Positions 33,899 to 42,903 of a DNA stretch of 64,000 nucleotides are shown one piece after another. Below the pieces are notes generated by a model. That model was not told the origin of the DNA. It made no database searches and was given only the letters and a program-made list of their open reading frames with translations. Every line of letters starts with the position of its first letter. Position 1 is the first letter of the stretch. Source of the DNA: Alphaproteobacteria bacterium (GTDB taxonomy: Bacteria > Pseudomonadota > Alphaproteobacteria > Acetobacterales > Acetobacteraceae); the NCBI GenBank assembly GCA_017307285.1, contig JAFKFI010000057.1, positions 26,745-90,744 of the forward strand. Direction: 5' to 3'. The translations under genes and the position numbers were made by a program.

Positions 33899-35418
33899 CC
33901 GAACACCCCGTGGAGATACCAGCGATGCGAGCCGGTCGAGGAATCCTCGCCGTCGCCGGAACGATAGACCCAGTAGCGCTCGCCGGCGTCGTCCTCGATG
34001 CGGAAGTAGTCGCGGACGGCTGCGAGCTCGGCGTCCCGCTTCCACCACTCGCCGAAGACGCGTTCGGGACCGTCGGCGCGCTTCACCCGGCGACGGATGC
34101 CGCGCCAGGTGAAGGAAACGGGTGGATGATCCGGCAGGAGAGCAACCGTCTCTATCGGCTCCGGCCGAGCAAGCAGGCGCGCGGGCCTTGGCCAGTGGTT
34201 CGGCCAAGTGGCGTCGCTGTCGGGCGCCATCGCGGGAATGCGGCACACTGAGCGCTCGGGCACATCGCTCGCGACCGGTGCGATCCGGTAGATCGCGCGC
34301 TCGCCGACGCGATTGGCAAGCGTGTCCACCAGGTCCGAAATGTCGGGCGCCGTTTCGTCGACCAGCGAGCTGATGACCTGCTTGCGCGCAAGCGGCTCGG
34401 CGATGGTCGCCGTCAGCGTCATCACCTCGATGCCGAAGCCCGGATCGATCGTCTCGATGCGATCGCAGAGCAGCCGAGTCAGGCGCTTGCTGTCCCGCAC
34501 CGGCTGCGCAGTGCCAACCCGAACGGCCTGGACGCGGTTGTCAACGCGGTGGCACAGCAGATCCAGTCGTCGCGCGCCAAGACCTTTATCCTCGAGCGCG
34601 CCACAGAGGTCGATAACGAGCTTGCCGATATAGCGAGCAATCGTCTCCGCCGCGCCGATCGGCTCAGCGAAGGCGCGACGTACCTCGATGAGATCGGGCG
34701 GTCGGATGGGCTCGATCGGTTCGGCGGCCTGGCCAAGAGCCTGGTCGAGGCGACGTCCGAGCTCTGGCCCGAACCGCAAGGTCAGCGGGGCGCGCGGCTG
34801 TGCAAGCAAGTCACCAACGCGCTCGAAACCGAGCACGCGTAGGTCCGCGGAGATCGAGACCGGAAGCCGCAGCGCCTCCAGCGGCAACAGGGCGATGGCG
34901 GACGCATCGTGTCCGGGCGGTGCGATGAAGGTCGGCCGCGCAGCATAGCGCGCAATCGCATGAGCGGCGCCCCAGTTATCGGCGATGGCCGCTCGCGCGG
35001 CGACGCGGGACATCGCCAGCCTGCCGATGAGGGCGTCCAGCATCGCCGGCTCACCGCCATGAAGATGATCGGCGCCGGTCGAGTCGATGACGATGCCGTC
35101 CGGCGGGTCGGCTGCGACGACCGGCGCGAAGCGCTGCAGAACCCAAACAGCAAGGCGGTCCAATGCTTCGGCGTCCGCTGCCGGATTGGCGTCCTGAATG
35201 ATGAGGCCCGGCACGAGCACCTGGGCCTTGGCGGCCGGCATGCCGACGCGAAGTCCGGCGGCATGGGCCGCGGCGTCGGCCGCCAGCACGACCCGCCTGC
35301 TTCCTTCGCGGCCGATCAGGACGAGCGGCGCCTCAGCCGGAGGCGCCGCGTCGCCAGCCTTCCGCCGCAGCCGGTCGGTGGACCAGGTCGGCAGGAAGAG
35401 CGAGACGACCCGTGTCAT
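33895..35418 (-). CDS. imuB: ImuB, Y-family-like mutagenesis protein
   Basis: This 507-aa protein is a catalytically inactive Y-family polymerase relative that bridges ImuA, DnaE2 and the sliding clamp. It begins [19 protein letters not shown] and contains [16 protein letters not shown] in place of an active palm, [14 protein letters not shown], and a C-terminal DUF6504-like segment with [19 protein letters not shown]. The ATG at 35418 is the family start; its first 86 bases overlap the 3' end of imuA in another frame. Confidence 0.93.
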   Translation of the reverse strand: MTRVVSLFLPTWSTDRLRRKAGDAAPPAEAPLVLIGREGSRRVVLAADAAAHAAGLRVGMPAAKAQVLVPGLIIQDANPAADAEALDRLAVWVLQRFAPVVAADPPDGIVIDSTGADHLHGGEPAMLDALIGRLAMSRVAARAAIADNWGAAHAIARYAARPTFIAPPGHDASAIALLPLEALRLPVSISADLRVLGFERVGDLLAQPRAPLTLRFGPELGRRLDQALGQAAEPIEPIRPPDLIEVRRAFAEPIGAAETIARYIGKLVIDLCGALEDKGLGARRLDLLCHRVDNRVQAVRVGTAQPVRDSKRLTRLLCDRIETIDPGFGIEVMTLTATIAEPLARKQVISSLVDETAPDISDLVDTLANRVGERAIYRIAPVASDVPERSVCRIPAMAPDSDATWPNHWPRPARLLARPEPIETVALLPDHPPVSFTWRGIRRRVKRADGPERVFGEWWKRDAELAAVRDYFRIEDDAGERYWVYRSGDGEDSSTGSHRWYLHGVFG

Positions 35419-36094
35419 CGCATGCCTCCAACTCGAAATCTGCACTTTCACCCGCGCGAGCGCGGATGAGTTCGACAAGCCAGCGATGCCGGCCAACGCC
35501 GGGAACAGGCAGCGGCGTTGATGGCAGCACCGAGACGCGCCACCGCGTCATCGCGGCTGTCGGCTGCCCGAAATCCGTCGCCTCGGTCTGTCGTCGCCAG
35601 CGCCGGAGCGCGATGCCGATGGTGCTCTTGCCCTCGGCGGTGAGCTGAAGCCGACGCGAGGCGGTCATTGAAAGACGGCCCACCTCGGCGACCACGGCAC
35701 CGAGGCCGCCATGCCTTAGCCCTTCCTCCATGCAGGCCAGGACGGTCTTGTCGTCGCCCGCCTCGACATAGATCACGCGGCCCGACGCCAGCCCGGCCTG
35801 CGCCAGCGCCGGCGCGAACAAGTCTGGCCGGGTAATGCACCACAGCACCTTGCCCTTGGTCCGCGCCGCCACGCCGGCTGCGAACAGCGCCGCGGCCGCG
35901 CCGTCGACCGCGCCGTTGCCGCCCCCAGCGACCTCGTGGAGAGCGCCGAGCGCCAACCCACCTGCCGGAAGGCGGGCGTCGAGTTCAGGGATTTCGAAGG
36001 GAAGCACCGACTTGGCGCGCCGGCCGTGGCCCTCGAGGCGGGCGATCCGTTCTCGAAGCTCTGAAATAGTAAAATGGCCGGCTGGCGCGCTCAT
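35333..36094 (-). CDS. imuA: ImuA, RecA-like mutagenesis protein
   Basis: This 253-aa ImuA protein starts MSAPAGHFTISELRERIARLEG and has the family's LPFEIPELDARLPAGGLALGALHEV and KVLWCITRPDLFAPALAQAG. ImuA interacts with RecA and ImuB in SOS-induced mutagenesis. It is the first gene of the imuA-imuB-dnaE2 operon, 32 bases downstream of a perfect SOS box. Its 3' end overlaps imuB by 86 bases, longer than usual. Confidence 0.92.
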   Translation of the reverse strand: MSAPAGHFTISELRERIARLEGHGRRAKSVLPFEIPELDARLPAGGLALGALHEVAGGGNGAVDGAAAALFAAGVAARTKGKVLWCITRPDLFAPALAQAGLASGRVIYVEAGDDKTVLACMEEGLRHGGLGAVVAEVGRLSMTASRRLQLTAEGKSTIGIALRRWRRQTEATDFGQPTAAMTRWRVSVLPSTPLPVPGVGRHRWLVELIRARAGESADFELEACDDTGRLALPADLVHRPAAAEGWRRGASG

Positions 36095-36125
36095 ATCCGC
36101 TTGAAATGGTCCGAGGGTGAGATAT

Positions 36126-36140
36126 GTTCTATGTTTGTTC
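36126..36140. promoter_or_regulatory. LexA/SOS box of imuA-imuB-dnaE2
   Basis: GTTC at 36126-36129, TATGTTT, and GTTC at 36137-36140 form a perfect GTTC-N7-GTTC alphaproteobacterial LexA site upstream of imuA. The surrounding bases are AT-rich, as expected for a promoter. Damage-inducible expression of the mutagenesis operon follows from this site and from known regulation of the family. Confidence 0.85.
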
Positions 36141-36450
36141 TCATTGCCAAAAGAGTCAATGAGGCTCGGCGAACGGCACCCTCTCGACCACGGCATTGAG
36201 GGCGCCGTAAAAAATCTGGAGGAGGACCAGGGAGTTGCTGGCCAACAACATCTGAGGATCATGGTCGCGCGACGCGACTTCCGGTAGAATCAGGCCGCGA
36301 TTCGCGGCACGCCTTTGGTCTTAGCGCAGAAAAAATCGCCCGAAGCCCAGATTACCTTTCCGGCTTCTCCACGACGACGCGATCAAGGTAGTGACGGGCC
36401 GGCCATCGGGTCACCCGGTCTGACCGCTGTTGCGAGAGCATGGGGGGACG
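36141..36450. other. 310-bp intergenic region between imuA and the plus-strand island
   Basis: This gap separates divergent transcription units, so it should hold the promoter of the nine-gene island, but I see no convincing -35/-10 pair. A 31-codon minus-strand frame from about 36252 (MLLASNSLVLLQIFYGALNA, then VVERVPFAEPH) looks somewhat protein-like and may be a small gene or a remnant. Nothing else is recognisable. Confidence 0.4.
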
Positions 36451-37242
36451 ATGGCGCGACCGTTAACGAAAACCGAACCGGACGGGACGCTCTACCGCCG
36501 ACCTGCGCCTGTCGAGGCGCAGGTCGATGAGGCGGTGCAGCTGAAGTTACCGGATCTGCGGCGCCGACTCTTGGTCACGGACAGGAATAACGCCGCTTAC
36601 TTGCGCTCAGAATGCCTGGTGCACCTTCTGCGCCACGGCCGTCGGGCTGGGGATCAAGCGCTTATGAGCGCGGTGCTGCCGGTCCTGCTTAGTCGATGCG
36701 AGGCCAATCTTTTGGTCACCGTTCCTGACGGCCGCATGCCGGATGCAACGAGCCTGCGCCAGGACATCCTGGATGGGCTCACCGAACTCTTTGTGCTCGA
36801 CGGCCTGGGAGAGAATCCCGCCGAGCTCGATTTCTATGAATGCCGCTTCAACAAGGCGTTTCGGACTCTTCGGATCGACGCCGTTCGCCGGGCCGCCCGC
36901 CGCAGCAAGGAGATCATCGATGTGGCCGCCCTCCCGCCGTCCGAGGCCGAAGGTGAGCCCGATGCCTACGAGGATGCGTTCGCGCGCGTCTCGGACGCCT
37001 TCAAGGTCTTTCCGACTCAGGAGTGGGATGCTTTCCGGGAACCGTTCCTGAACGCGATCGAAGCCTTGCCGCCCGAAGAGCGCGAAGCGGTCATCCTGGT
37101 CCATGTCCTCGGCTACAAGGAAGAATCCGAAGACCCGAATGAGGAGACGGCGGCGACGCGCTGCAACTGCACCGGACGCACCATTCGCAATCGGCTGACG
37201 CGCGCTGCGGGGAAGCTCGCGCGTTTCAAGGAGGATGTATGA
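36451..37242 (+). CDS. Sigma-70-like (ECF-type) protein
   Basis: This 263-aa protein ends in a region-4-like helix-turn-helix: ALPPEEREAVILVHVLGYKE, a short acidic insertion, then AATRCNCTGRTIRNRLTRAAGKL. Upstream, AFRTLRIDAVRRAARRSKE resembles part of region 2. The spacing differs from standard ECF sigma factors, so it may be a divergent sigma factor or a regulator derived from one. The start at 36451 has ggggg upstream. It overlaps the next gene by four bases and heads the island that carries the helicase and ubiquitin-like genes. Confidence 0.6.
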   Translation: MARPLTKTEPDGTLYRRPAPVEAQVDEAVQLKLPDLRRRLLVTDRNNAAYLRSECLVHLLRHGRRAGDQALMSAVLPVLLSRCEANLLVTVPDGRMPDATSLRQDILDGLTELFVLDGLGENPAELDFYECRFNKAFRTLRIDAVRRAARRSKEIIDVAALPPSEAEGEPDAYEDAFARVSDAFKVFPTQEWDAFREPFLNAIEALPPEEREAVILVHVLGYKEESEDPNEETAATRCNCTGRTIRNRLTRAAGKLARFKEDV

Positions 37243-37901
37243 CCCAGACCCTCAACGCCAATCCGCACAGTTTAAGGGAGGCGTTCTATGCGCTTTCCGT
37301 CGCTCAGGATGTTCCCGATGCCAAGCTGCTGGACGACATGGTGCGACGCTATCCCGAGTTCGGCGAGGAGCTGACCGAATTCGCGATCGCGCTTGCGGTC
37401 GATTCGCTCCGGGGCGAGCGCGTGATCGAGGCGGCCGAGGCGGCGCTCGATCCAAATGTGGTCAGTCCCGCGGTCAGCCGCGCGATCAGCCATTTCCAGA
37501 ACCGGCTTCACGCGGTGACGGCGGGCGAACGCGCAACCGAGACGAAACCGGCGACGCCGGCCTCGCCGGATGCACCGAATCCTTTCGCGGCTCTGCCTCG
37601 CCCGGAATTCCGCGCGCTCGCCGAACGGCTGAACGCGAATGCGGTGTTTGTCGGCAAGTTGCGCGATCGTCAGATCGACCCGAGGACAATGACACCGGGG
37701 TTTCAGCGGCGGGTGGCCGAGGAGCTGAAGGCACCTCTCGAGGTCGTAGTGGCGCATTTCGCCGCCAGCCAGGCGGCTCCGGTGCGACAGTTCTTCAAAG
37801 CCGAAACCAAACCCTCGGCCGGTGACCAGCAGACGTTCGAAGAGGCGGTTAGAAGTTGTGGCCTCACCGAGGCCCAACAACAGGCGCTCCTGGAGCTTTG
37901 A
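37239..37901 (+). CDS. Unknown 220-aa protein between sigma-like and ImmA-helicase genes
   Basis: I do not recognise this family. The protein has an N-terminal helical domain (SLREAFYALSVAQDVPDAKL, then RRYPEFGEELTEFAIALAVD), a Pro/Ala-rich linker at about 95-115, and a second helical domain with RALAERLNANAVFVGKLRDR and MTPGFQRRVAEELKAPLEVV, resembling a helix-turn-helix region. It is coupled to the sigma-like gene by a four-base overlap and lies three bases before the ImmA/IrrE-helicase gene. By analogy with ImmR-ImmA and DdrO-IrrE pairs it could be the peptidase's substrate. Confidence 0.6.
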   Translation: MTQTLNANPHSLREAFYALSVAQDVPDAKLLDDMVRRYPEFGEELTEFAIALAVDSLRGERVIEAAEAALDPNVVSPAVSRAISHFQNRLHAVTAGERATETKPATPASPDAPNPFAALPRPEFRALAERLNANAVFVGKLRDRQIDPRTMTPGFQRRVAEELKAPLEVVVAHFAASQAAPVRQFFKAETKPSAGDQQTFEEAVRSCGLTEAQQQALLEL

Positions 37902-37904
37902 CGC

Positions 37905-40900
37905 GTGGACGCCTTCGAGCCCATCCGGTCCAAGGCCGCAGTGCTCCATGGCCAACTGGTCTCGGAGGGATGCGACCCGTTCGACCCGCTCGCGCTCGTT
38001 TTGGCCGCCGCCGCCAAGCTCGATCTCCAGGTCGTCTGGCTTCCTGCCGGCGATCCTGCACTGAAGGGCGCGCGGGCTCTGTACGACGACCAAGGCGGCA
38101 CCGTCTGTTGCGAGCAGGAGCCCGATCCGGCGACACGTGCACTGTTGGTAGCGCACGAAATCGGACACGCCGATCTGCATGCCGGATCGGCGGTGTGCGC
38201 CGGCGGCGACATCGATCCGTCGCGAAGCACGGAGGCGGCGCCCGTCGGATTGCAGCGGGTGGAAGACTACGGCGCTCGCGAGCGGCGCGAACTGCAAGCC
38301 AATGTCTATGCGCGCGAACTCATCCTCCCGCGCGCAGTCGCGAGGGACCTGCATGTATCACGCGGGATGACGGCGAGCGGCATCGTCGATCGAACGAAAC
38401 TGCCCACGCCTCTGGTTCGCCAGCAGTTGTTCGACGCGCTCCTCTTGCCGCTCTTGGGCGACATCGAAAGCGAGCCGCCCGCCGGTGTCGTCGCGACGCC
38501 GAGGCCGGACCCGTCACAAGATCGCGCTGCCGCACACCGCGACACACCCTTTCAACTGCAAGCCGGTCCGGGCACGGGCAAGACGCGAACTTTGGTCAAG
38601 CGGGTGCTATCCTTGCTGGCCGACGGCATCGACCCAGCGGCCATTCTCGTCCTGACGTTCTCCAACCGGGCGGCCGGCGAACTCTCCGAACGCCTGATCG
38701 CAGCCGCGCCGGACGCGGCGCCCAAGCTCTGGATCGGCACCTTCCACGCCTTCGGCCTGGATCTGGTCCGCCGCTACCATGACAAGCTCGGGCTCACGCC
38801 CAACCCGGCGCTCTTCGACCGAAGTGACGCGATCGCGGTTCTCGAAGAAATTCTGCCGACCCTGCCACTGGTGCACTATCGCAATCTCTGGGATCCGGCG
38901 ATGGTCCTGCGCGACATCGTCGCGGCCATCTCGCGCGCCAAGGACGAGCTCGCCGATCCGGCGCGCTATCGCGCGCTGGCGCAAGCCATGGCGGCCGAGG
39001 CCGTCGACGAGGAGGCGCGCGTCGCAGCCGCGAAGTGTCTCGAGATCGCGGACATCTATGATCTCTACGAGCAGGCTCTGCGAAAGCACGGCGGCGTGGA
39101 TTTCGGCGATCTGATCATGCGCCCGGCACGTCTCCTTGAAACGGATGAAGCCGCGTGCATCGCCGTGCAGTTGCGGCACCGTCACGTGCTCGTCGATGAA
39201 TACCAGGACGTCAATCGCGCCAGCGCCCGTCTCCTGAAGCTGGTCGCCGGCGACGGCGAGCGGCTGTGGGTGGTCGGCGACGCGCGGCAGTCGATCTACC
39301 GGTTTCGCGGCGCCTCGTCGGAGAACATGGTGCGCTTCGGCCGGGACTATCCGGGCGCAGCGGTTGACCAGCTCGGCGTCAACTATCGTTCGACGGACCA
39401 GATTGTCTGCAGCTTCGTCGCCGTCGCACCGCGGATGGGCGCCTCCTACGGCATGCTGGCGCTGGCGCTCGAGGCGGACCGCGGCGCCGGGCCGAGCCGC
39501 CCTGAAATTCGCCGATTTGAAACGCTTGACGATGAGGCCGCGGGCCTGGCGGCGAGCATTCGTGAGCTCGAACGCGCAGGCGTGCGACTGCGCGATCAGG
39601 CCGTGCTCTGCCGCACCAACGGACGCCTCAATGAGATCGCGGCGGCGCTGGAAGCCCGCGGCATTCCCATCCTCCATCTCGGGAGCCTCTTCGAGCGCGA
39701 AGAGGTCCGCGATCTGCTCTGCCTGCTGAGCCTGGCCGTCGATCCGTTTGGCGACGCCATCGTGCGCGTCGGCGCGATGCCGCGCTACGGCCTCTCGCTG
39801 CAGGATGCGTATTGCGTTTCCAGGCATCTTCGCGCGCTCGGCAAGCCAGCGCTTGCCGGCCTCGCCGAAGCGGCGGCCGCGGCGGGCCTGTCAACAGCCG
39901 GGCGCGCAGGCGTGGAGCGGCTGGCCGGAGATTTGGCGGGTCTGCGCGTGAACGCGAGCGCCTGGGATTTCCTGGCCACCTACCTGCTCGACCGGACGGA
40001 CCTTGCAAAACAGCTTGGCCAGGCCGACAGCCTCACCGCACAGATGCGTGCGGTCGCCATCTGGCAATTCCTCAACTTCGTCCGCGAACAAGTGCCGGTC
40101 GGCGGCGGCTTGCCGATCCAGCGGACGCTGGACCGTGTGCGTCAGCTCGTTTTGCTGGCCGAGGAGCGCGATCTGCGCCAGGTCCCGGCCGCCGCATTGC
40201 ATCTGGACGCCGTGCGGCTGATGACGGTGCATGGCAGCAAGGGCCTCGAGTTCGAGGCTGTCCATATTCCGGGCCTGACGGTCGCAAGCTTTCCGAGTTC
40301 GAATCGTGGCCAACGCTGTCCGCCGCCGCGCGGCATGGTCGACGGCGCCGGCGATCTTTCGCCCGCCGACGAGGCGAAGCGCGCGCATGATGACGAAGAG
40401 GAGTGCCTCTTCTTCGTCGCGCTGTCGCGCGCCCGCACGCGCCTGCGTCTCTACCATGCGCGCAAGCAGCGCAATGGGAGCGGTCGATCGGCGTCGCCCT
40501 TCTTAGGTTGGATTCCGGCGACTCTCCTGGACGAGGTTCCGAGTCCACCCGCTCTTCCGCTGCCGGCGGGTGCGTCCGCGTCGCAGCCGATCGCGATCGC
40601 CTGGCCGGCCGACTGGCCCGTGACGGACAGCCGTCTGGGGTCGTATGAGAAATGTCCGCGCCGCTTCTTCTATACCCACGTTCTGGGCCTCGGCGGGGCG
40701 CGCAAGCCCACGGCCTTTTCGCGGACCCATGACTGTCTCTACGACCTGCTGCGGTGGCTCGCCGATGCGAGGCGCACGGCCGAGCCTACCGTCGCGGACG
40801 CGGAATCCGCATTCGAGACAATCTGGGGCGCGCGCGGCCCCGCGGATCACGCCTTTGCGGGGGACTATCGCCGGCTCGCATCCCGCTTGATCGGCGCGCT

Positions 40901-41336
40901 GGTCAGATCCGGAGCCGGACGGCGGTTCCGCGAGGCGCAGCCTCTAGCGATCGATTTTCCCAACGGGCGCGTGCTGGTCGAGCCGAACGAGCTTGCGGAG
41001 CTGCCCGACGGCACGGTCGTCATCCGCCGGGTGCGGACCGGTCACAAGCGCAGCGACGAATACGACCGCCTCGAATACACGCTTTATCTTCTTGCGGCGG
41101 AGAGCCAGTTCGGCGGTCGCGCCGTCGTCCAGGCGCTGCATCTGACCGATGAAATGGCGGAGGCCGTTGCCATCAGCGCCACCAAGCTCGGCAACCGCAA
41201 GAAGAAGAGCGACGGGATGCTGGCCGGCATCGCCGGCGGCGTCTTCCCGACCGAGGAGGACGCCGTGACGTGCCCGCGCTGCCCGCACTTCTTCGTCTGC
41301 GCCGCGACGCCGCCAGGGCCCCTCACGCTCGATTAG
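37905..41336 (+). CDS. ImmA/IrrE metallopeptidase fused to UvrD helicase and RecB-like domain
   Basis: This 1143-aa protein starts at a GTG. Residues 1-190 form an ImmA/IrrE peptidase with the zinc motif HEIGH (His84, Glu85, His88) and a third-ligand candidate Glu129 in RRELQANVYARELILP. Residues 210-860 form a UvrD-type superfamily 1 helicase with Walker A QAGPGTGKTRTL, Walker B VLVDEYQDVN, GDARQSIYRFRGA and VMTVHGSKGLEF-like motifs. The C terminus is RecB-like with iron-sulfur-type cysteines (CPRRFF near 915, CPRCPHFFVC near 1123), but the nuclease motif reads IRRVRTG instead of the usual DYKTG, so the nuclease is probably inactive. The combination suggests a helicase-coupled DNA sensor with protease output. 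Confidence 0.85.
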   Translation: MDAFEPIRSKAAVLHGQLVSEGCDPFDPLALVLAAAAKLDLQVVWLPAGDPALKGARALYDDQGGTVCCEQEPDPATRALLVAHEIGHADLHAGSAVCAGGDIDPSRSTEAAPVGLQRVEDYGARERRELQANVYARELILPRAVARDLHVSRGMTASGIVDRTKLPTPLVRQQLFDALLLPLLGDIESEPPAGVVATPRPDPSQDRAAAHRDTPFQLQAGPGTGKTRTLVKRVLSLLADGIDPAAILVLTFSNRAAGELSERLIAAAPDAAPKLWIGTFHAFGLDLVRRYHDKLGLTPNPALFDRSDAIAVLEEILPTLPLVHYRNLWDPAMVLRDIVAAISRAKDELADPARYRALAQAMAAEAVDEEARVAAAKCLEIADIYDLYEQALRKHGGVDFGDLIMRPARLLETDEAACIAVQLRHRHVLVDEYQDVNRASARLLKLVAGDGERLWVVGDARQSIYRFRGASSENMVRFGRDYPGAAVDQLGVNYRSTDQIVCSFVAVAPRMGASYGMLALALEADRGAGPSRPEIRRFETLDDEAAGLAASIRELERAGVRLRDQAVLCRTNGRLNEIAAALEARGIPILHLGSLFEREEVRDLLCLLSLAVDPFGDAIVRVGAMPRYGLSLQDAYCVSRHLRALGKPALAGLAEAAAAAGLSTAGRAGVERLAGDLAGLRVNASAWDFLATYLLDRTDLAKQLGQADSLTAQMRAVAIWQFLNFVREQVPVGGGLPIQRTLDRVRQLVLLAEERDLRQVPAAALHLDAVRLMTVHGSKGLEFEAVHIPGLTVASFPSSNRGQRCPPPRGMVDGAGDLSPADEAKRAHDDEEECLFFVALSRARTRLRLYHARKQRNGSGRSASPFLGWIPATLLDEVPSPPALPLPAGASASQPIAIAWPADWPVTDSRLGSYEKCPRRFFYTHVLGLGGARKPTAFSRTHDCLYDLLRWLADARRTAEPTVADAESAFETIWGARGPADHAFAGDYRRLASRLIGALVRSGAGRRFREAQPLAIDFPNGRVLVEPNELAELPDGTVVIRRVRTGHKRSDEYDRLEYTLYLLAAESQFGGRAVVQALHLTDEMAEAVAISATKLGNRKKKSDGMLAGIAGGVFPTEEDAVTCPRCPHFFVCAATPPGPLTLD

Positions 41337-41444
41337 AATCTGCGCCGGTGCCTTTCCGGGTTCCTGCTCCGCCGTCGATCAACTGGGCAAAGGGACGGAG
41401 ACAGGCGCTAGGGCCTCGCACTTCGATCCCCGGAGTGCAGACAC

Positions 41445-41954
41445 ATGAAGTCCATCGACCTGTTCTACCAGGGCGAGGGTGTCGGCGAGATCGCGCACAT
41501 CGAGCTCGATCCCGACGCCACCTTCGCCGTCCTCAAGGACCTCCTGGGCGAAAAGCACGGCGTCGCCGCCGACGCGATGCTCTTCCTCGAGGACGAGGAC
41601 GAGCCCATCGACGAGGCGGCGCTGCTGAAGGATCGCGCCACGGCCAAGGGCCTCAAGGTCCACATTCACCGCTGCCGGCACATCGAGGTGACGGTGACGT
41701 TCAACAACGAGACGGTCGAGCACCGGTTCGCGCCGGGCGCCACGGTCGCGCGGGTCAAGCGCTGGGCCGCCGAGCACAAGTTCGGAATGTCCGGCGAGGA
41801 CGCCGGCGAACACGTGCTGCAGATCGCCGGCACTCATGACCGGCCGGCGCCGGGCACGCATATCGGCGCGCTCACCGACGGCAAGGTCTGCGCTCTCGCC
41901 TTTGACCTCGTCGCCGACGAGCGGGTGAACGGCGCCTCCGGGGCCGGCGCGTGA
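41445..41954 (+). CDS. Tandem ubiquitin-like protein (BilA-like)
   Basis: This 169-aa protein appears to contain two beta-grasp ubiquitin-like domains, about residues 1-78 ([10 protein letters not shown] to KVHIHRC) and 79-160 ([20 protein letters not shown] to [11 protein letters not shown]). Two fused domains recall ISG15 and the bacterial Bil modifier. The C terminus is NGASGAGA and lacks an exposed Gly-Gly, so trimming by the JAMM peptidase at 42372-42890 may be needed. The stop overlaps the E2-like GTG start by four bases. Confidence 0.75.
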   Translation: MKSIDLFYQGEGVGEIAHIELDPDATFAVLKDLLGEKHGVAADAMLFLEDEDEPIDEAALLKDRATAKGLKVHIHRCRHIEVTVTFNNETVEHRFAPGATVARVKRWAAEHKFGMSGEDAGEHVLQIAGTHDRPAPGTHIGALTDGKVCALAFDLVADERVNGASGAGA

Positions 41955-42424
41955 GCGGGCCGGACCAGCGGGCCTTCGAGGCGGACGTGGCGAAGGCCGC
42001 GTTCCGCCTCGGCGCGGCCGAGGGTCGCTGGCGACTGGCTCGTGTCTCCTGGCCCTTCGTCTTCATCGGCGTGAGCGCCAGGGACGGTCGCGAATACATC
42101 CTGCGCTTGAACTGCGCCGGCTACCCGCAGGCCGCCCCGACGGGAGGGCCTTGGGATCTGAACACCAATCAGGTACTCGCCTTCGACCTGTGGCCGCGCG
42201 GGCGCGGCGGGCGGGTGTCGGCGGTCTTTCGCACCGACTGGAAGAACGGCACCGCCCTTTACCTGCCCTGCGATCGCGAAAGCTTCGCAGGCCATGACAA
42301 CTGGCGGCACGAGATGCCGTCGAAGATCTGGCGCCCAGCCGATGGGATCGTCCAGTACCTGGAGCTCGTTCATGAACTTCTTCAATCTCGCGACTATACG
42401 GCGCCTGTTCGCGCCGCGGCATGA
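41951..42424 (+). CDS. E2-like ubiquitin-conjugating protein
   Basis: This 157-aa protein has features of a ubiquitin-conjugating (E2) fold: a beta meander around [20 protein letters not shown], a [10 protein letters not shown] segment like the E2 YPxxPP loop, and the candidate catalytic Cys107 in [15 protein letters not shown], followed by helices ending [12 protein letters not shown]. It starts at a GTG overlapping the ubiquitin-like gene and itself overlaps the JAMM gene by 53 bases. Its position in a ubiquitin-like/E2/JAMM/E1 set supports the call. Confidence 0.7.
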   Translation: MSGPDQRAFEADVAKAAFRLGAAEGRWRLARVSWPFVFIGVSARDGREYILRLNCAGYPQAAPTGGPWDLNTNQVLAFDLWPRGRGGRVSAVFRTDWKNGTALYLPCDRESFAGHDNWRHEMPSKIWRPADGIVQYLELVHELLQSRDYTAPVRAAA

Positions 42425-42890
42425 GCTGTCCTGCTCGTGGCTGCTGTGGTTGCGGCTTTGCCGGAAGCTGCGTGAGCGCGGGCGCCGGTGCAGCCGGGAG
42501 AGCGGAGCGTTCCTGCTCGGGCGCCGGGAAGATGGCCGCGCGCGCGTCGTCGACTTCGTCCTCTACGACGACCTCGATCCGCACTGCCTGGACAGCGGCA
42601 TCGTGCGCTTCGACGGACGCTACTTCAGCGAGCTGTGGGCGATCTGCAAGGCGCGCGGCCTATCGGTCGTTGCCGACGTCCACGTTCACCCGGGCGGCGC
42701 CGGACAAAGCGACTCCGACCGCGACCATCCCATGATCTCGCGCGCCGGGCACATCGCCTTGATCCTGCCGCGCTTCGCGACTGGGCGTCAGCCGCGCCGC
42801 GAGATCGGCATGTACCAGTACCTCGGCGGCAAGCGCTGGGCGACGGTCCCGGCCGAAGAGCGCAGCCGCTTCTTCCACATCGGACTCTAA
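42372..42890 (+). CDS. JAB/JAMM metallopeptidase (deubiquitinase-like)
   Basis: This 172-aa protein is a JAMM isopeptidase. [20 protein letters not shown] carries the start of the fold, and [20 protein letters not shown] holds the zinc motif with His104, His106 and Asp116, plus Ser113. Such enzymes cleave ubiquitin-like modifiers or process their C termini. The start at 42372 ([11 protein letters not shown]) lies within the E2-like gene. It is 13 bases upstream of the E1-like gene, which has a good aaggag site. Confidence 0.85.
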   Translation: MNFFNLATIRRLFAPRHELSCSWLLWLRLCRKLRERGRRCSRESGAFLLGRREDGRARVVDFVLYDDLDPHCLDSGIVRFDGRYFSELWAICKARGLSVVADVHVHPGGAGQSDSDRDHPMISRAGHIALILPRFATGRQPRREIGMYQYLGGKRWATVPAEERSRFFHIGL

Positions 42891-42903
42891 GGAGACGGCC
42901 TTC

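Noticed and set aside
36157..36252. 31-codon minus-strand ORF
   Set aside because: The translation looks slightly protein-like, but no ribosome-binding site or family supports it; noted only within the intergenic entry.
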